From positions 1-64,000 of the forward strand of contig NZ_MUHE01000007.1 of the NCBI RefSeq assembly GCF_002217405.1: a stretch of DNA of 64,000 nucleotides. Direction: 5' to 3'. Position numbers and translations under genes: made by a program. This stretch comes from Flavobacterium psychrophilum DSM 3660 = ATCC 49418. GTDB lineage: Bacteria > Bacteroidota > Bacteroidia > Flavobacteriales > Flavobacteriaceae. Positions 34,361-44,197 of the stretch are shown here, one piece after another. The notes beneath the pieces were generated by a model, which was not told the DNA's origin, made no database searches, and saw only the letters and a program-made list of their open reading frames with translations. How positions within the stretch are numbered: position 1 is the stretch's first letter; each line of letters starts with the position of its first letter.

Positions 34361-36052
34361 ATGTCAGACGATAAGAAAGTAATATTCTCAATGTCAAAAT
34401 TGAGTAAAACCTACCAAGGAGCAGACAAACAAGTCCTAAAAAATATTTATTTAAGCTTTTTTTATGGAGCAAAAATTGGAATTTTAGGTCTTAATGGCTC
34501 AGGAAAATCTTCACTATTGAAGATTATTGCAGGAGTCGATAAAAATTACCAAGGTGACGTAGTTTTTGCACCAGGTTACACTGTAGGCTATTTAGAACAA
34601 GAACCTATTCTTGATGATTCGAAAACCGTTATCGAAATTGTTCGTGAAGGCGTTGCCGAAACTATGGCTGTTCTAGACGAGTTTAACAAAATAAACGATA
34701 TGTTTGGCTTGCCAGAATATTATGAAGATGCTGATAAGATGGACAAACTAATGGATCGTCAGGCAGCTTTGCAAGACAAAATAGATTCGTTAGGCGCTTG
34801 GGAAATAGACACCAAACTAGAAATAGCTATGGATGCTTTGCGCACACCAGAGGCAGACACACCAATTAAAAATTTATCAGGAGGAGAGCGTCGTCGTGTA
34901 GCTTTATGCCGTTTATTACTGCAACAACCTGACGTATTGTTACTCGATGAGCCTACGAATCACTTAGATGCAGAAAGTGTACTTTGGCTAGAACAACATT
35001 TAGCGCAATATGCAGGGACTGTAATTGCTGTAACACACGATAGATATTTCCTTGACAATGTTGCAGGTTGGATTCTTGAGTTAGATAGAGGGGAAGGTAT
35101 TCCTTGGAAAGGAAATTATTCTTCTTGGTTAGACCAAAAATCGAGCAGAATGGCACTCGAAGAAAAAGTAGCTTCAAAACGTCGTAAAAACTTAGAACGT
35201 GAGTTAGACTGGGTTCGTCAAGGAGCAAAAGGTCGTCAGACCAAACAAAAAGCACGTTTACAAAATTATGATAAGTTATTAAACGAAGATCAGAAACAAT
35301 TAGATGAAAATCTAGAAATTTACATTCCAAACGGGCCTCGTTTAGGAACAAATGTTATAGAAGCTAAAAATGTTGCTAAAGCATTTGGCGATAAGTTGTT
35401 ATACGACAATTTAAATTTTACCTTACCTCAGGCCGGAATAGTTGGCGTTATCGGACCAAATGGTGCTGGTAAATCGACTATTTTTAGAATGATAATGGGA
35501 GAACAAGAAACTGATTCTGGCGAATTTTTAGTTGGAGAAACTGTAAAAATAGCCTATGTAGATCAATCGCATTCTAACATAGACCCTAACAAATCTATCT
35601 GGGAAAATTTCTCTGACGGTCAAGAACTCATTATGATGGGTGGCAGACAAGTAAATTCTCGTGCTTATTTATCTCGTTTCAACTTTGGAGGTGGAGAGCA
35701 AAACAAGAAAGTAAACACTCTTTCTGGAGGAGAACGCAACCGTTTGCACCTAGCCATGACACTAAAAGAAGAAGGAAATGTACTATTGTTAGATGAGCCT
35801 ACAAATGATTTAGATGTAAATACTCTCCGTGCACTAGAAGAAGGTTTAGAAAACTTTGCTGGTTGTGCTGTGGTTATCTCTCACGACAGATGGTTTTTAG
35901 ATAGAATATGTACTCACATTCTAGCATTTGAAGGTGATTCGGAAGTGTATTATTTTGAAGGAGGTTTCTCTGAATATGAAGAAAACAAGAAAAAACGTCT
36001 GGGTGGAGATTTAACACCTAAACGTTTGAAATACAGAAAACTAATAAGATAA
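34361..36052 (+). CDS. ettA: Energy-dependent translational throttle protein EttA (ABC-F)
   Basis: This 563-residue cytoplasmic ABC-F ATPase gates ribosomes entering elongation according to ATP/ADP levels. There are two ATP-binding domains: Walker A at 43-51 (GLNGSGKSS) and later GPNGAGKST; signatures LSGGERRRVALC and LSGGERNRLHLA; and Walker B plus catalytic Glu in LLLDEPTNHLD and LLLDEPTNDLD. The arm and the P-site tRNA-interaction linker (VASKRRKNLERELDWVRQGA) lie between them. No membrane domain is present. It is a single-gene unit with its own promoter and terminator. Confidence 0.95.
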   Translation: MSDDKKVIFSMSKLSKTYQGADKQVLKNIYLSFFYGAKIGILGLNGSGKSSLLKIIAGVDKNYQGDVVFAPGYTVGYLEQEPILDDSKTVIEIVREGVAETMAVLDEFNKINDMFGLPEYYEDADKMDKLMDRQAALQDKIDSLGAWEIDTKLEIAMDALRTPEADTPIKNLSGGERRRVALCRLLLQQPDVLLLDEPTNHLDAESVLWLEQHLAQYAGTVIAVTHDRYFLDNVAGWILELDRGEGIPWKGNYSSWLDQKSSRMALEEKVASKRRKNLERELDWVRQGAKGRQTKQKARLQNYDKLLNEDQKQLDENLEIYIPNGPRLGTNVIEAKNVAKAFGDKLLYDNLNFTLPQAGIVGVIGPNGAGKSTIFRMIMGEQETDSGEFLVGETVKIAYVDQSHSNIDPNKSIWENFSDGQELIMMGGRQVNSRAYLSRFNFGGGEQNKKVNTLSGGERNRLHLAMTLKEEGNVLLLDEPTNDLDVNTLRALEEGLENFAGCAVVISHDRWFLDRICTHILAFEGDSEVYYFEGGFSEYEENKKKRLGGDLTPKRLKYRKLIR

Positions 36053-36230
36053 CATCCATTAATTCTTTAATATAAAGTCTTTTTAAATATTTAGGATTTA
36101 CCACAAGGACTAAAATTTTAGCTACAAACCAAGTTTACAAAACTTGGATAAAAATAAAACTCATGTGAAGTAATCCTAACGAATAAACGCCGTAATTAAT
36201 AGAAGTTAATACATCATATTATTTATTTTG

Positions 36231-36258
36231 AATCCTGACTTTGTCAGGATTTTTTTTT
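36231..36258 (+). terminator. Intrinsic terminator downstream of ettA
   Basis: AATCCTGAC / GTCAGGATT has a 3-base loop and nine T after the stem. It lies 180 bases past the stop codon. No gene is seen between. Confidence 0.85.
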
Positions 36259-36383
36259 ATAATCATTAAAATTCTTTTGCCATTTAAATAGGAAAATAGG
36301 AAACCGTATGAAAGGGCAACCTTATTTTTGGGGTTATCAAAAATATTAGGCTTACCTTAATTTACTAATGCGAGTATTCTAAA

Positions 36384-36424
36384 AAAAGCTGTCCGAAAAA
36401 AAACTTTTCGGACAGCTAAAAAAA
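36384..36424 (-). terminator. Intrinsic terminator, probably of clpB
   Basis: AGCTGTCCGAAAA pairs with TTTTCGGACAGCT, and a T run follows on the minus strand. It lies beyond the family A element that abuts the clpB stop codon, so the clpB mRNA would carry that palindrome in its 3' end. Confidence 0.85.
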
Positions 36425-36443
36425 TTATTTATACCAATTTAGC

Positions 36444-36579
36444 TTTAAAAATACTGGAATATTTATTGAGGATGTTGTCATTCCGAGGAACGAGGAATCT
36501 CATAATTTGAATAACTTGATGAGATTCCTCGTTCCTCGGAATGACAAACTGTATATTTTTTTATCCCAGTAAATTTAAA
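36444..36579. mobile_element. Dispersed palindromic repeat family A, copy A3 (best preserved)
   Basis: This is a 136-base near-palindrome. The outer ends TTTAAAnnTACTGGnATA are inverted, and the inner arms (TTGTCATTCCGAGGAACGAG and its complement, continuing into AATCTCAT) are perfect over about 29 bases around a short AT-rich centre. There is no coding capacity, so it is MITE-like. It ends two bases before the clpB stop codon. Confidence 0.85.
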
Positions 36580-36581
36580 CT

Positions 36582-39182
36582 TTAAATGGTATTAGATTGG
36601 TTCCTGAAAACTAATTTTCCATCAAAAGCATCTAATAAAATAATGCTATCGGTTGCTATAGTTCCTGCCAAAATTTCCTTCGATAATTGGTTTAATACAT
36701 CACGTTGTATAACTCTCTTTACTGGTCTAGCACCAAATTGGGGATCATACCCTTTTTCAGATAAATAAGCAATCGCTTCTGGAGTAGCGTCCATAGTTAT
36801 TCCTTGTAATGCTAGCATTTTAGTTACCGATTTGAGTTGTAAACCTACAATTTGGGCAATATTAGCATTTGTAAGTGGTGTAAACATTACAATTTCGTCG
36901 ATACGATTAATAAATTCTGGACGAACGGTTTGTTTCAGCAAGGCTAGAACTTCTACTTTTGCAGCTTCAGTTGCAGCATCGAGACTTCCTTTGAGATTCT
37001 CAAATTTATCCTGAATTATTTGGCTTCCCATATTAGAAGTCATAATAATAATGGTATTTTTAAAATCGGCTAAACGTCCTTTATTATCTGTTAATCGTCC
37101 TTCATCTAATACTTGCAATAGAATATTAAAAGTGTCAGGATGTGCTTTCTCAATTTCATCTAATAAAATTACAGAATATGGTTTTCTACGAACGGCTTCC
37201 GTAAGCTGACCTCCTTCGTCATAACCTACATATCCTGGAGGCGCACCAACTAATCTACTCACACTGTGACGCTCTTGGTATTCGCTCATATCTATTCTAG
37301 TCATGGCATTTTCATCATCAAAAAGATATTCGGCTAGTGCTTTTGCTAATTCGGTTTTTCCTACACCAGTTGTACCTAAGAAAAGAAAGGTTCCAACTGG
37401 TTTTTTTAAGTCTTGTAAACCAGCACGACTTCTACGAACTGCATCGCTCACGGCTTCTATGGCTTCTTCTTGTCCCACGACTCTTCTATGTAATTCTTGT
37501 TCTAGATGTAAGAGTTTTTCACGTTCTCCTTGCAACATTTTCATCACTGGAATCCCTGTCCATTTTGCGACTACTTCGGCAATATCTTCTCTAGTTACTT
37601 CTTCTTTTATTAAGGAAGTACCTGATTGGTTTTCTATTAATTGTTTTTGTAAAACGTCTAATCGTTCTTGTGATTCTTTTATTTTTCCGTAACGTATTTC
37701 TGCTACTTTTCCGTAATCGCCATCACGCTCTGCACGTTCGGCTTCATATTTAAAATCCTCAATTTCTGTTTTTATAGCTTGAATATTATCGACCACATCT
37801 TTTTCAGACTTCCATTTGGCATAAATCTCGTTTCGATCTTCTTTTAGATTTGCCAAATCCATTCCTAATATTTTGAGTTTACTTTCGTCTTTTTCTCTTT
37901 TAATGGCTTCAATTTCAATCTCTAGTTGCATGATTTTTCGATCCAGAACATCTAATTCTTCTGGTTTTGAATTGATTTCCATGCGCAGTTTTGAAGCCGC
38001 TTCATCCATCAAATCGATCGCTTTGTCTGGTAAAAAACGGTTGGTTATATAACGTTGAGACAATTCGACTGCAGCAATAATGGCTTCATCTTTTATCTGA
38101 ACTTTATGGTGCGTTTCGTATTTCTCTTTAATTCCTCGCAGGATAGAAATGGCACTTTCAGTATCTGGTTCTTCTACCATAATTTTCTGAAAACGGCGCT
38201 CGAGTGCTTTATCTTTTTCAAAATATTTTTGATATTCATCTAAAGTTGTAGCACCAATGGCTCGCAATTCTCCTCGTGCTAGAGCGGGTTTTAGTATATT
38301 TGCTGCATCCATAGCCCCTTCGCCTCCACCAGCGCCAACAAGTGTGTGTATTTCGTCTATAAATAAAACGATATCTCCTTCGGCGGCAGTAACTTCTTTT
38401 ACCACAGCTTTTAACCGTTCTTCAAATTCTCCTTTGTATTTTGCTCCTGCGATTAATGCTCCCATATCGAGTGAGAATACTATTTTATCTTTTAGGTTAT
38501 CAGGAACATCTCCATCTACAATTCTGTGAGCCAATCCTTCAGCGATTGCGGTTTTTCCAACACCAGGTTCTCCTACCAGCATTGGGTTATTTTTAGTTCT
38601 ACGGGTTAAAATTTGTAATACACGACGAATTTCCTCATCACGTCCAATTACAGGGTCTAGTTTTCCGTTTTTAGCTAATTCGTTAAGGTTTTTGGCGTAT
38701 TTATTTAATGAGTTATAATTTTCTTCGGCAGATGCAGAAGTTACTCTTTCGCCTTTTCTAAGTTCATCAATAGAAGCTTTTAATCCTTTTTCGGTTACGC
38801 CTTGATCTTTTAATATTTGGGCTACTTTGCTTTTTGAGGCAAAAATAGCTAGGAGTAAATGCTCGATAGAAACAAATTCATCGTTCATTTTTTTTGCGAT
38901 GATTTCAGCTTCGTTTAGCATTGTGTTTGCGGTTCTGGAAAGCATAATTTCGCCACCAGAAACCTTTGGAAAGCTCTGAATTGTGCTGTCTAAAATTTGT
39001 TGAAACAAAGGCACATTTATATTGAGTTTTTTCAAAATAAACGGAGCAACATTTTCATCAACATCAAAAATGGCTTTAAAAATGTGTTCGTTTTCTATTT
39101 GCTGCTGTCCGAAGCTTTGGGCTAATTGTTGTGCTGCCTGAATGGCTTCTTGAGATTTGATTGTAAATTTATTAATATTCAT
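36582..39182 (-). CDS. clpB: ATP-dependent disaggregase ClpB
   Basis: The 866-residue AAA+ chaperone rescues aggregated proteins together with the DnaK system. The Clp N-domain repeats are at about 1-145. The first ATPase domain has Walker A GEPGVGKT (204-211) and Walker [15 protein letters not shown]. The middle coiled-coil domain is at about 400-525, rich in Lys/Glu. The second ATPase domain has [20 protein letters not shown] and [11 protein letters not shown]. The [20 protein letters not shown] substrate-pore loop (GYVGYDEGG) is present. Length is normal. No heat-shock operator could be recognised upstream. Confidence 0.97.
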   Translation of the reverse strand: MNINKFTIKSQEAIQAAQQLAQSFGQQQIENEHIFKAIFDVDENVAPFILKKLNINVPLFQQILDSTIQSFPKVSGGEIMLSRTANTMLNEAEIIAKKMNDEFVSIEHLLLAIFASKSKVAQILKDQGVTEKGLKASIDELRKGERVTSASAEENYNSLNKYAKNLNELAKNGKLDPVIGRDEEIRRVLQILTRRTKNNPMLVGEPGVGKTAIAEGLAHRIVDGDVPDNLKDKIVFSLDMGALIAGAKYKGEFEERLKAVVKEVTAAEGDIVLFIDEIHTLVGAGGGEGAMDAANILKPALARGELRAIGATTLDEYQKYFEKDKALERRFQKIMVEEPDTESAISILRGIKEKYETHHKVQIKDEAIIAAVELSQRYITNRFLPDKAIDLMDEAASKLRMEINSKPEELDVLDRKIMQLEIEIEAIKREKDESKLKILGMDLANLKEDRNEIYAKWKSEKDVVDNIQAIKTEIEDFKYEAERAERDGDYGKVAEIRYGKIKESQERLDVLQKQLIENQSGTSLIKEEVTREDIAEVVAKWTGIPVMKMLQGEREKLLHLEQELHRRVVGQEEAIEAVSDAVRRSRAGLQDLKKPVGTFLFLGTTGVGKTELAKALAEYLFDDENAMTRIDMSEYQERHSVSRLVGAPPGYVGYDEGGQLTEAVRRKPYSVILLDEIEKAHPDTFNILLQVLDEGRLTDNKGRLADFKNTIIIMTSNMGSQIIQDKFENLKGSLDAATEAAKVEVLALLKQTVRPEFINRIDEIVMFTPLTNANIAQIVGLQLKSVTKMLALQGITMDATPEAIAYLSEKGYDPQFGARPVKRVIQRDVLNQLSKEILAGTIATDSIILLDAFDGKLVFRNQSNTI

Positions 39183-39350
39183 ATTTTTTAGGTTTGTTGT
39201 TTTCTTAATAGCTAGTTATAGTAAATAATCGTCAATTGTTATTCCAATAAAAATAAAAGGACAAAATGTCTTATAATCAGTATTTAACAACGCCAAAATG
39301 ACTTAAAGCATGACGAAATAAATAAAAAACATGGTGGGTTAGTAGAAAAT

Positions 39351-39388
39351 AAAAAAGCACAAAATTCGTAATGAACTTTGTGCTTTTT
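39351..39388 (-). terminator. Intrinsic terminator after the DUF349 gene
   Basis: AAAAGCACAAA and TTTGTGCTTTT form the stem, with T runs on both strands. Confidence 0.85.
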
Positions 39389-39406
39389 GTAATGGTTAGA
39401 AACAAA

Positions 39407-41284
39407 TTACATTTGTCTAATTTGTTTTAGTTTTTCTTTCCAGGTAGCTAATTCTTCTTTGTGACGCTCTATGTTTTTCATTACTTCAAGCACCATCGGA
39501 TTGTCTTTTTTAGACTTGGCAAAAAACTGAATATTGTTTTCTAATTGGAAAATTTCGTTTTGTACTTCTTCTACTTTTCTAGTTAAGAAAATTTTCTCAT
39601 TATCAATTTTTCTGGTATCATTAGATTCTGACAAATTGTCCATTCTATTGCTAAAACGCATCATATCAGCATCTTTTTTGCTTAAACTCAATTTTTCGAA
39701 AAGAACGTCTAATATTTTATTAAATTTCCCTTCAATATGTCGCCTTGCAAAAGGTACTTTTCCTATGTTTTTCCAAGTTTCAATATGAGATTTTATAGCA
39801 TCAAGATCTGTTTTGTGCTCTCCAACTAATTCAAATGATTTTAATGTTTCTAAGTATTCTTTTTTCTTTTCAAAAGCAGCGAGTTCAACCTCTTCATTTT
39901 CGTTTTTCTCGGCATGCAATCTGTCGAAATAATGATTACAAGCTTCTTTAAATGCTACCCAAACTGAATCCGAATATTTTTTTGGCACATGCCCTATTTG
40001 TTTCCATTCCTCTTGAATTTTCTTCATGATAGGAGTCGAAACATTAAAATCTGTACTTTCTTGCAATTCTTTAGCACGAGTTACTAATGCGTTTTTCTTA
40101 TCTAGATTTGTATTTTGGTCTTTTTTTATGTCTTTATAAAAAGAGTTCTTGTGCACATTAAAGTTACGCACAGCATTTTTAAAATCGCTCCAAGTTTCTT
40201 CATTTACTTCGGCAGGTACTTTTCCTGCGCTAAAAAAACGATCACGCAAAGCTTCTATTTTTTCTACTTGAGCTTGCCAGCCAGAGTGTACAGTAATTTT
40301 TTCGGAAGTAATAGCATCTATAGCAGCAATTATTTCTTTTTTCTGGTTTAAATTTTCAACCTCAGAACCTCTTTGTTTTTCAAAAATAAGTTCTCGTTTA
40401 TCATGCATTTGCTTGGTAAAATCGCTAAAAACAGCCCAAATTTCCTCACGATTTTCTCTAGAAACAGGTCCTATATCTTCTTTCCAGATTTTATGTAATG
40501 ATTGCAATTCTCTAAAAGCCTTCATTACATCAGATTCATTTATAAGTTCCTGTGCACGAGCAATTATTTTAAGTTTTGCTTCAAGATTGTGTTTAAAATC
40601 TATATCACGAGCTTCTCGATCTAAATGCAAATAATCGTAAAAATTCTCAACATGAAAATGAAAATTATTCCAAACATGGTTATATTTATCTTTAGGAATC
40701 GCCCCAGCGGTTTTCCAACGCTCTCTTAAATCATTAAACTGTTTAAGATTGTCTTTTATGTTTTCGCCAGGATTAATTAATGATTTTAATTCCTCAATAA
40801 GTGCCAAACGGGTTTGCAAATTAGCTTTCAAATCCGATTCTAAACCCTTAAAATACGTATTTTTTTTACTTCTAAACTCACTGTATAAAGAATCGAATTT
40901 AGATTTTAAAGGAAAATTATAGTCAAATTCTTCGCTAAATTCTGGATTTTCATGAGCAAACGCTTCCTTTTTTTCTTCGATAAAATGGTTGTATTTAGAC
41001 AAGAAAACTGATTTTATTTCTTCAATATGGTTTTTTACAGCCATAATTTTATCCGAAACTACAATTTTTTCTAGTGCAGCAACTAAACTCTCCATATCCA
41101 TTGCATCATAATTCGGCATCGGAATATCATGACTTTCGCCAATAGTTACATCTTCGCTAACCTCAGCGTTTAGATTTTCGATTGTTTCAATCGCTTCATT
41201 TCTAGAATCTTGCACTTCTTTTTCTGATTCTAATACTTCATTTCCATCTACCACAGGTAGGTTATCGTGTTGCTTGTCTTGCAT
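39407..41284 (-). CDS. DUF349 repeat protein
   Basis: The 625-residue soluble protein is almost entirely helical and strongly charged. An acidic N-terminal region (about 1-60) is followed by several DUF349 repeats of about 75 residues. Each repeat contains an aromatic/basic pattern such as LRERWKTAGAIPKDKYNHVW, LHKIWKEDIGPV, IQEEWKQIGHVPKKYSDSVW or HIETWKNIGKVPFARRHIEG. The C terminus is a predicted coiled coil (VQNEIFQLENNIQFF). Function is unknown; family members are widespread in Bacteroidota. It is divergent from the thiamine pyrophosphokinase gene. Confidence 0.9.
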   Translation of the reverse strand: MQDKQHDNLPVVDGNEVLESEKEVQDSRNEAIETIENLNAEVSEDVTIGESHDIPMPNYDAMDMESLVAALEKIVVSDKIMAVKNHIEEIKSVFLSKYNHFIEEKKEAFAHENPEFSEEFDYNFPLKSKFDSLYSEFRSKKNTYFKGLESDLKANLQTRLALIEELKSLINPGENIKDNLKQFNDLRERWKTAGAIPKDKYNHVWNNFHFHVENFYDYLHLDREARDIDFKHNLEAKLKIIARAQELINESDVMKAFRELQSLHKIWKEDIGPVSRENREEIWAVFSDFTKQMHDKRELIFEKQRGSEVENLNQKKEIIAAIDAITSEKITVHSGWQAQVEKIEALRDRFFSAGKVPAEVNEETWSDFKNAVRNFNVHKNSFYKDIKKDQNTNLDKKNALVTRAKELQESTDFNVSTPIMKKIQEEWKQIGHVPKKYSDSVWVAFKEACNHYFDRLHAEKNENEEVELAAFEKKKEYLETLKSFELVGEHKTDLDAIKSHIETWKNIGKVPFARRHIEGKFNKILDVLFEKLSLSKKDADMMRFSNRMDNLSESNDTRKIDNEKIFLTRKVEEVQNEIFQLENNIQFFAKSKKDNPMVLEVMKNIERHKEELATWKEKLKQIRQM

Positions 41285-41383
41285 GTTGCAAAATATTTAC
41301 AGTTATTATTATGCCGAAGATACTAAAAACCTATGAAAACAAAAAGCAAAATAAAAATTAAAGTTACAAGAAATATTTTTTTT

Positions 41384-41465
41384 AGGAGCTATTTCCAGCT
41401 ATCCGTTACAATCTTTTGTTTTTTAAAGAAAAAAACAAAAGGATTTTCACTACTATCTGGGCTAT
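41384..41465 (+). repeat. Dispersed repeat family B, copy B2
   Basis: AGGAGCTATTTCCAGCTATCCGTTACAATCTTTTG, a short A-rich middle, then AAAAGGATTTTCACTACTATC and GGGCTATC. It is the near-exact reverse of copy B3. It sits in the 321-base gap between the divergent DUF349 and thiamine pyrophosphokinase genes, which is otherwise A+T-rich with no gene. Confidence 0.85.
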
Positions 41466-41605
41466 CATCATGATTCTTGGTATAATTTTGCCAAAATCAT
41501 TCAATCTTATTTCGGAATTTCAAAAGCATATTACAAGATTTTTTTTTTAAAATTAAATCATATAATTTTCACTTTTTCATACATTTACCCCAAATTATAC
41601 AAAAA

Positions 41606-42268
41606 ATGTCATCACACCATATTGTTCGAGACGACCAAGAACCAGCACTAATCATTGCAAACGGAGCGGCTTGCAGTTCAGAATTATTAGGACAATTACT
41701 AGAATGGTCACCACTTGTCATCGTTTTAGATTCGGCAATAGAACGAGTTTTAGAATTAGGAATTAAAGTCGATGTTTTACTAGGAGATTTCGACCGTGGT
41801 TTCGATCCCGAATATTATATAGACAAACAATTCCCAATCGAAATAGTACACGCACCAGACCAAAATAAAACGGATCTCGAGAAAGCATTCGATTATCTTA
41901 TAGAACGAAAAATCCCAATGGCAAATGTTGTCTGGGCAACAGGAAAAAGAGCAGACCACACTATTACAAATCTAACCAATATTGTTCGCTATCGAAATTT
42001 ATTAAAAATTGTAATTATAGACGACCACTCGAAAATATTTTTATTACCTACTAAATTTAAAAAATGGTACACTGCCAACACCCCAATTTCCTTAATCCCA
42101 ATAGGGATAGTCTCAGAAATTTATTCTAAAAATTTGTTTTATCCATTAGAAAACGACACCTTAACAATTGGATACCGAACAGGAAGTAGCAACCATGTTG
42201 TTGAAGACGGCATTGTAACAATCGAACACCAAAAAGGCGATTTACTCATTATGGAATGTTTAGATTAA
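41606..42268 (+). CDS. Thiamine pyrophosphokinase
   Basis: The 220-residue enzyme transfers pyrophosphate from ATP to thiamine. The N-terminal catalytic domain (about 1-130) shows the family motifs IIANGAAC, VIVLDSAIERV, VLLGDFD (acidic Mg site), APDQNKTDLEKAFDYL and VVWATGKRADHTITNL. The C-terminal thiamine-binding beta domain is about 140-220 (PISLIPIG, GYRTGSSNHVVE). No thiamine biosynthesis genes are adjacent and no TPP riboswitch was recognised upstream. Confidence 0.92.
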   Translation: MSSHHIVRDDQEPALIIANGAACSSELLGQLLEWSPLVIVLDSAIERVLELGIKVDVLLGDFDRGFDPEYYIDKQFPIEIVHAPDQNKTDLEKAFDYLIERKIPMANVVWATGKRADHTITNLTNIVRYRNLLKIVIIDDHSKIFLLPTKFKKWYTANTPISLIPIGIVSEIYSKNLFYPLENDTLTIGYRTGSSNHVVEDGIVTIEHQKGDLLIMECLD

Positions 42269-42346
42269 ATGCTAAAAAATCATTATACGATTTCTGTTCA
42301 TTAAATTTCATTTTTTACAACTACCTTTACAACCGAAATTAAGATT

Positions 42347-43291
42347 ATGAAAGCTAAAATAGTTCCCGAAAAAACAAATCTTCACCCCAGAAATCTACAC
42401 AAATTTGGATATGATTTTGAAGCATTAACTACCTGTTCTCCTGAACTAAAAAACCATGTTTTTACAAACGAATATGATACTCAAACCATCAATTTTAGCA
42501 ACCCTGAAGCAGTAAAAGCACTAAATAATGCTTTATTAATAGCCTATTATAACATTAAAAATTGGGGTATTCCGCAAGATTATCTTTGTCCGCCCATTCC
42601 TGGAAGAGCAGATTACCTACATTATATAGCAGATTTATTAGCCACTACAAACAACCAAATAATTCCTGAAGGCGAAAATGTAATAGGTCTAGATATAGGA
42701 ATTGGCGCCAATTGTATATACCCAATAATAGGAAATGCTATATATGATTGGAGTTTTGTAGGAACTGATATCGATGAAAAAGCGATTCAGAATTGTAAAA
42801 AAATCATCGAAAACAACCCAAAATTAATTGATGCCATAAGTTTGCAACAGCAAGTAGAATCTAGATTTATATTCAAAAATATTATCCTTACAGATGATAA
42901 ATTTGCATTTACAATTTGTAATCCACCGTTTCATAATTCGGCTGCAGAAGCTACAAAATCATCTGCAAGAAAAGTAAACAATTTGCAAGAAATTCGAACT
43001 AAAAATCCAGTTTTAAATTTTGGAGGACAAAATACCGAATTGTGGTGTGATGGTGGCGAAATAGGATTTATTACTCAAATGATTTACGAAAGCGCAAAAT
43101 ACCCAATGCAAGTTTTGTGGTTTACTACATTAGTGTCTAAAAGAGAAAATTTGTCTAGCATTTACAAGACTTTAAACAAAGTTTCTGCCGTAGAAATAAA
43201 AACAATTGATATGGCACAAGGTCAAAAAAATAGCCGAATTGTAGCTTGGACATTCTTATCAGAGTTGCAACAAAAAGCTTGGACATTTTAA
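42347..43291 (+). CDS. rlmF: 23S rRNA (adenine(1618)-N6)-methyltransferase RlmF
   Basis: The 314-residue SAM-dependent enzyme methylates A1618 of 23S rRNA. The N-terminal family block is HPRNLHKFGYDFEALTTCSP and WGIPQDYLCPPIPGRADYLH. SAM motif I is IGLDIGIGANCIYPIIG and the catalytic motif NPPF is at 192-195. ELWCDGGEIGFITQMIYES is also RlmF-typical. It converges with aroE, only 15 bases apart. Confidence 0.95.
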   Translation: MKAKIVPEKTNLHPRNLHKFGYDFEALTTCSPELKNHVFTNEYDTQTINFSNPEAVKALNNALLIAYYNIKNWGIPQDYLCPPIPGRADYLHYIADLLATTNNQIIPEGENVIGLDIGIGANCIYPIIGNAIYDWSFVGTDIDEKAIQNCKKIIENNPKLIDAISLQQQVESRFIFKNIILTDDKFAFTICNPPFHNSAAEATKSSARKVNNLQEIRTKNPVLNFGGQNTELWCDGGEIGFITQMIYESAKYPMQVLWFTTLVSKRENLSSIYKTLNKVSAVEIKTIDMAQGQKNSRIVAWTFLSELQQKAWTF

Positions 43292-43306
43292 AAATACCTG
43301 ACAAAA

Positions 43307-44044
43307 CTATTCATTCCAAATTTCCCACGCTTTTTCTGCCTGAAAGACTAACATATCATAACCATTTTTTATAATTGCGCCTTTATTTTCTGCTTTTTCA
43401 AGAAACACTGTCTTTTCGGGGTTGTATATCAAGTCGAAAGCAATGTGTTTTGGCGTAAAAAATGAGTAAGGAATATCCGGAAACAATTCTGTTTTTGGAG
43501 TAGTTCCCAGGGGTGTACAATTGATAATGATTTGGTAATCATCAAAAATTTTTGCATCTATCTCATTATAAGTAATCGTGCTTTCTTTTTCTAGACGGGA
43601 TACAAAAAGGCTTTCTATATTTAATTTTTTTAAACCAAAAGCCACTGCTTTTGCAGCACCACCAGTTCCTAAAATTAAAGCTTTTTTGTGGTGTGATTTT
43701 AATAAAGGTTTTAGCGATTTATTAAAACCAAAATAATCTGTATTGTCGCCAAATAACTTCCCGTTTGGAGAGATTCTAATTGTATTTACGGCGCCAATTT
43801 CTTTAGCATTTTGAGACAATTCGTCTAAAAAAGGAATAATCGTTTCTTTGTACGGAATGGTAACGTTTAAGCCAATTAAGTTTGAATTTATTTGTAAAAT
43901 TTTAGTAAATTCTTCAATACTTTGAATGTCGAAATTCTCGTAGCTAAAGGCGTTATTATTTTTTTCTTGTTTAAATTTATTTGTGAAATAATTTTGCGAA
44001 AAAGAATAGCTTATGTTTTTGCCTAGTAATCCTAATTTTTTCAT
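43307..44044 (-). CDS. aroE: Shikimate dehydrogenase
   Basis: The 245-residue enzyme performs the NADPH-dependent fourth step of the shikimate pathway. The substrate site is LLGKNISYSFS and NVTIPYKE (catalytic Lys). The NADP fold is ALILGTGGAAKAVAFGLK. Other conserved patches are FGDNTDYFGF and CTPLGTTP. The length is near the lower end for the family (245 rather than about 270). It lies downstream of the TPR gene on the same strand. Confidence 0.95.
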   Translation of the reverse strand: MKKLGLLGKNISYSFSQNYFTNKFKQEKNNNAFSYENFDIQSIEEFTKILQINSNLIGLNVTIPYKETIIPFLDELSQNAKEIGAVNTIRISPNGKLFGDNTDYFGFNKSLKPLLKSHHKKALILGTGGAAKAVAFGLKKLNIESLFVSRLEKESTITYNEIDAKIFDDYQIIINCTPLGTTPKTELFPDIPYSFFTPKHIAFDLIYNPEKTVFLEKAENKGAIIKNGYDMLVFQAEKAWEIWNE

Positions 44045-44197
44045 TTATTGGAGTTAAAAAAATAAATAGAACACCATAGTATATAGAATAATAAGATGCT
44101 TTGCTAATTATAATTCTAGTTAAGAAATATTTTTTTTTGCTAAAAAGCAGTGTATAAGTACCCTTTAAAACCTATGTTTCTATGTCGTTAAAAGAAT

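Noticed and set aside
36586..38529. Series of plus-strand open frames of 60-129 codons opposite clpB
   Set aside because: They are shadows of the clpB codon pattern on the other strand, with no family resemblance, start context or promoter box.
41530..41605. Possible TPP riboswitch before the thiamine pyrophosphokinase gene
   Set aside because: The conserved CUGAGA and related THI-box elements were not seen; the gap is repeat B2 plus A+T-rich DNA.
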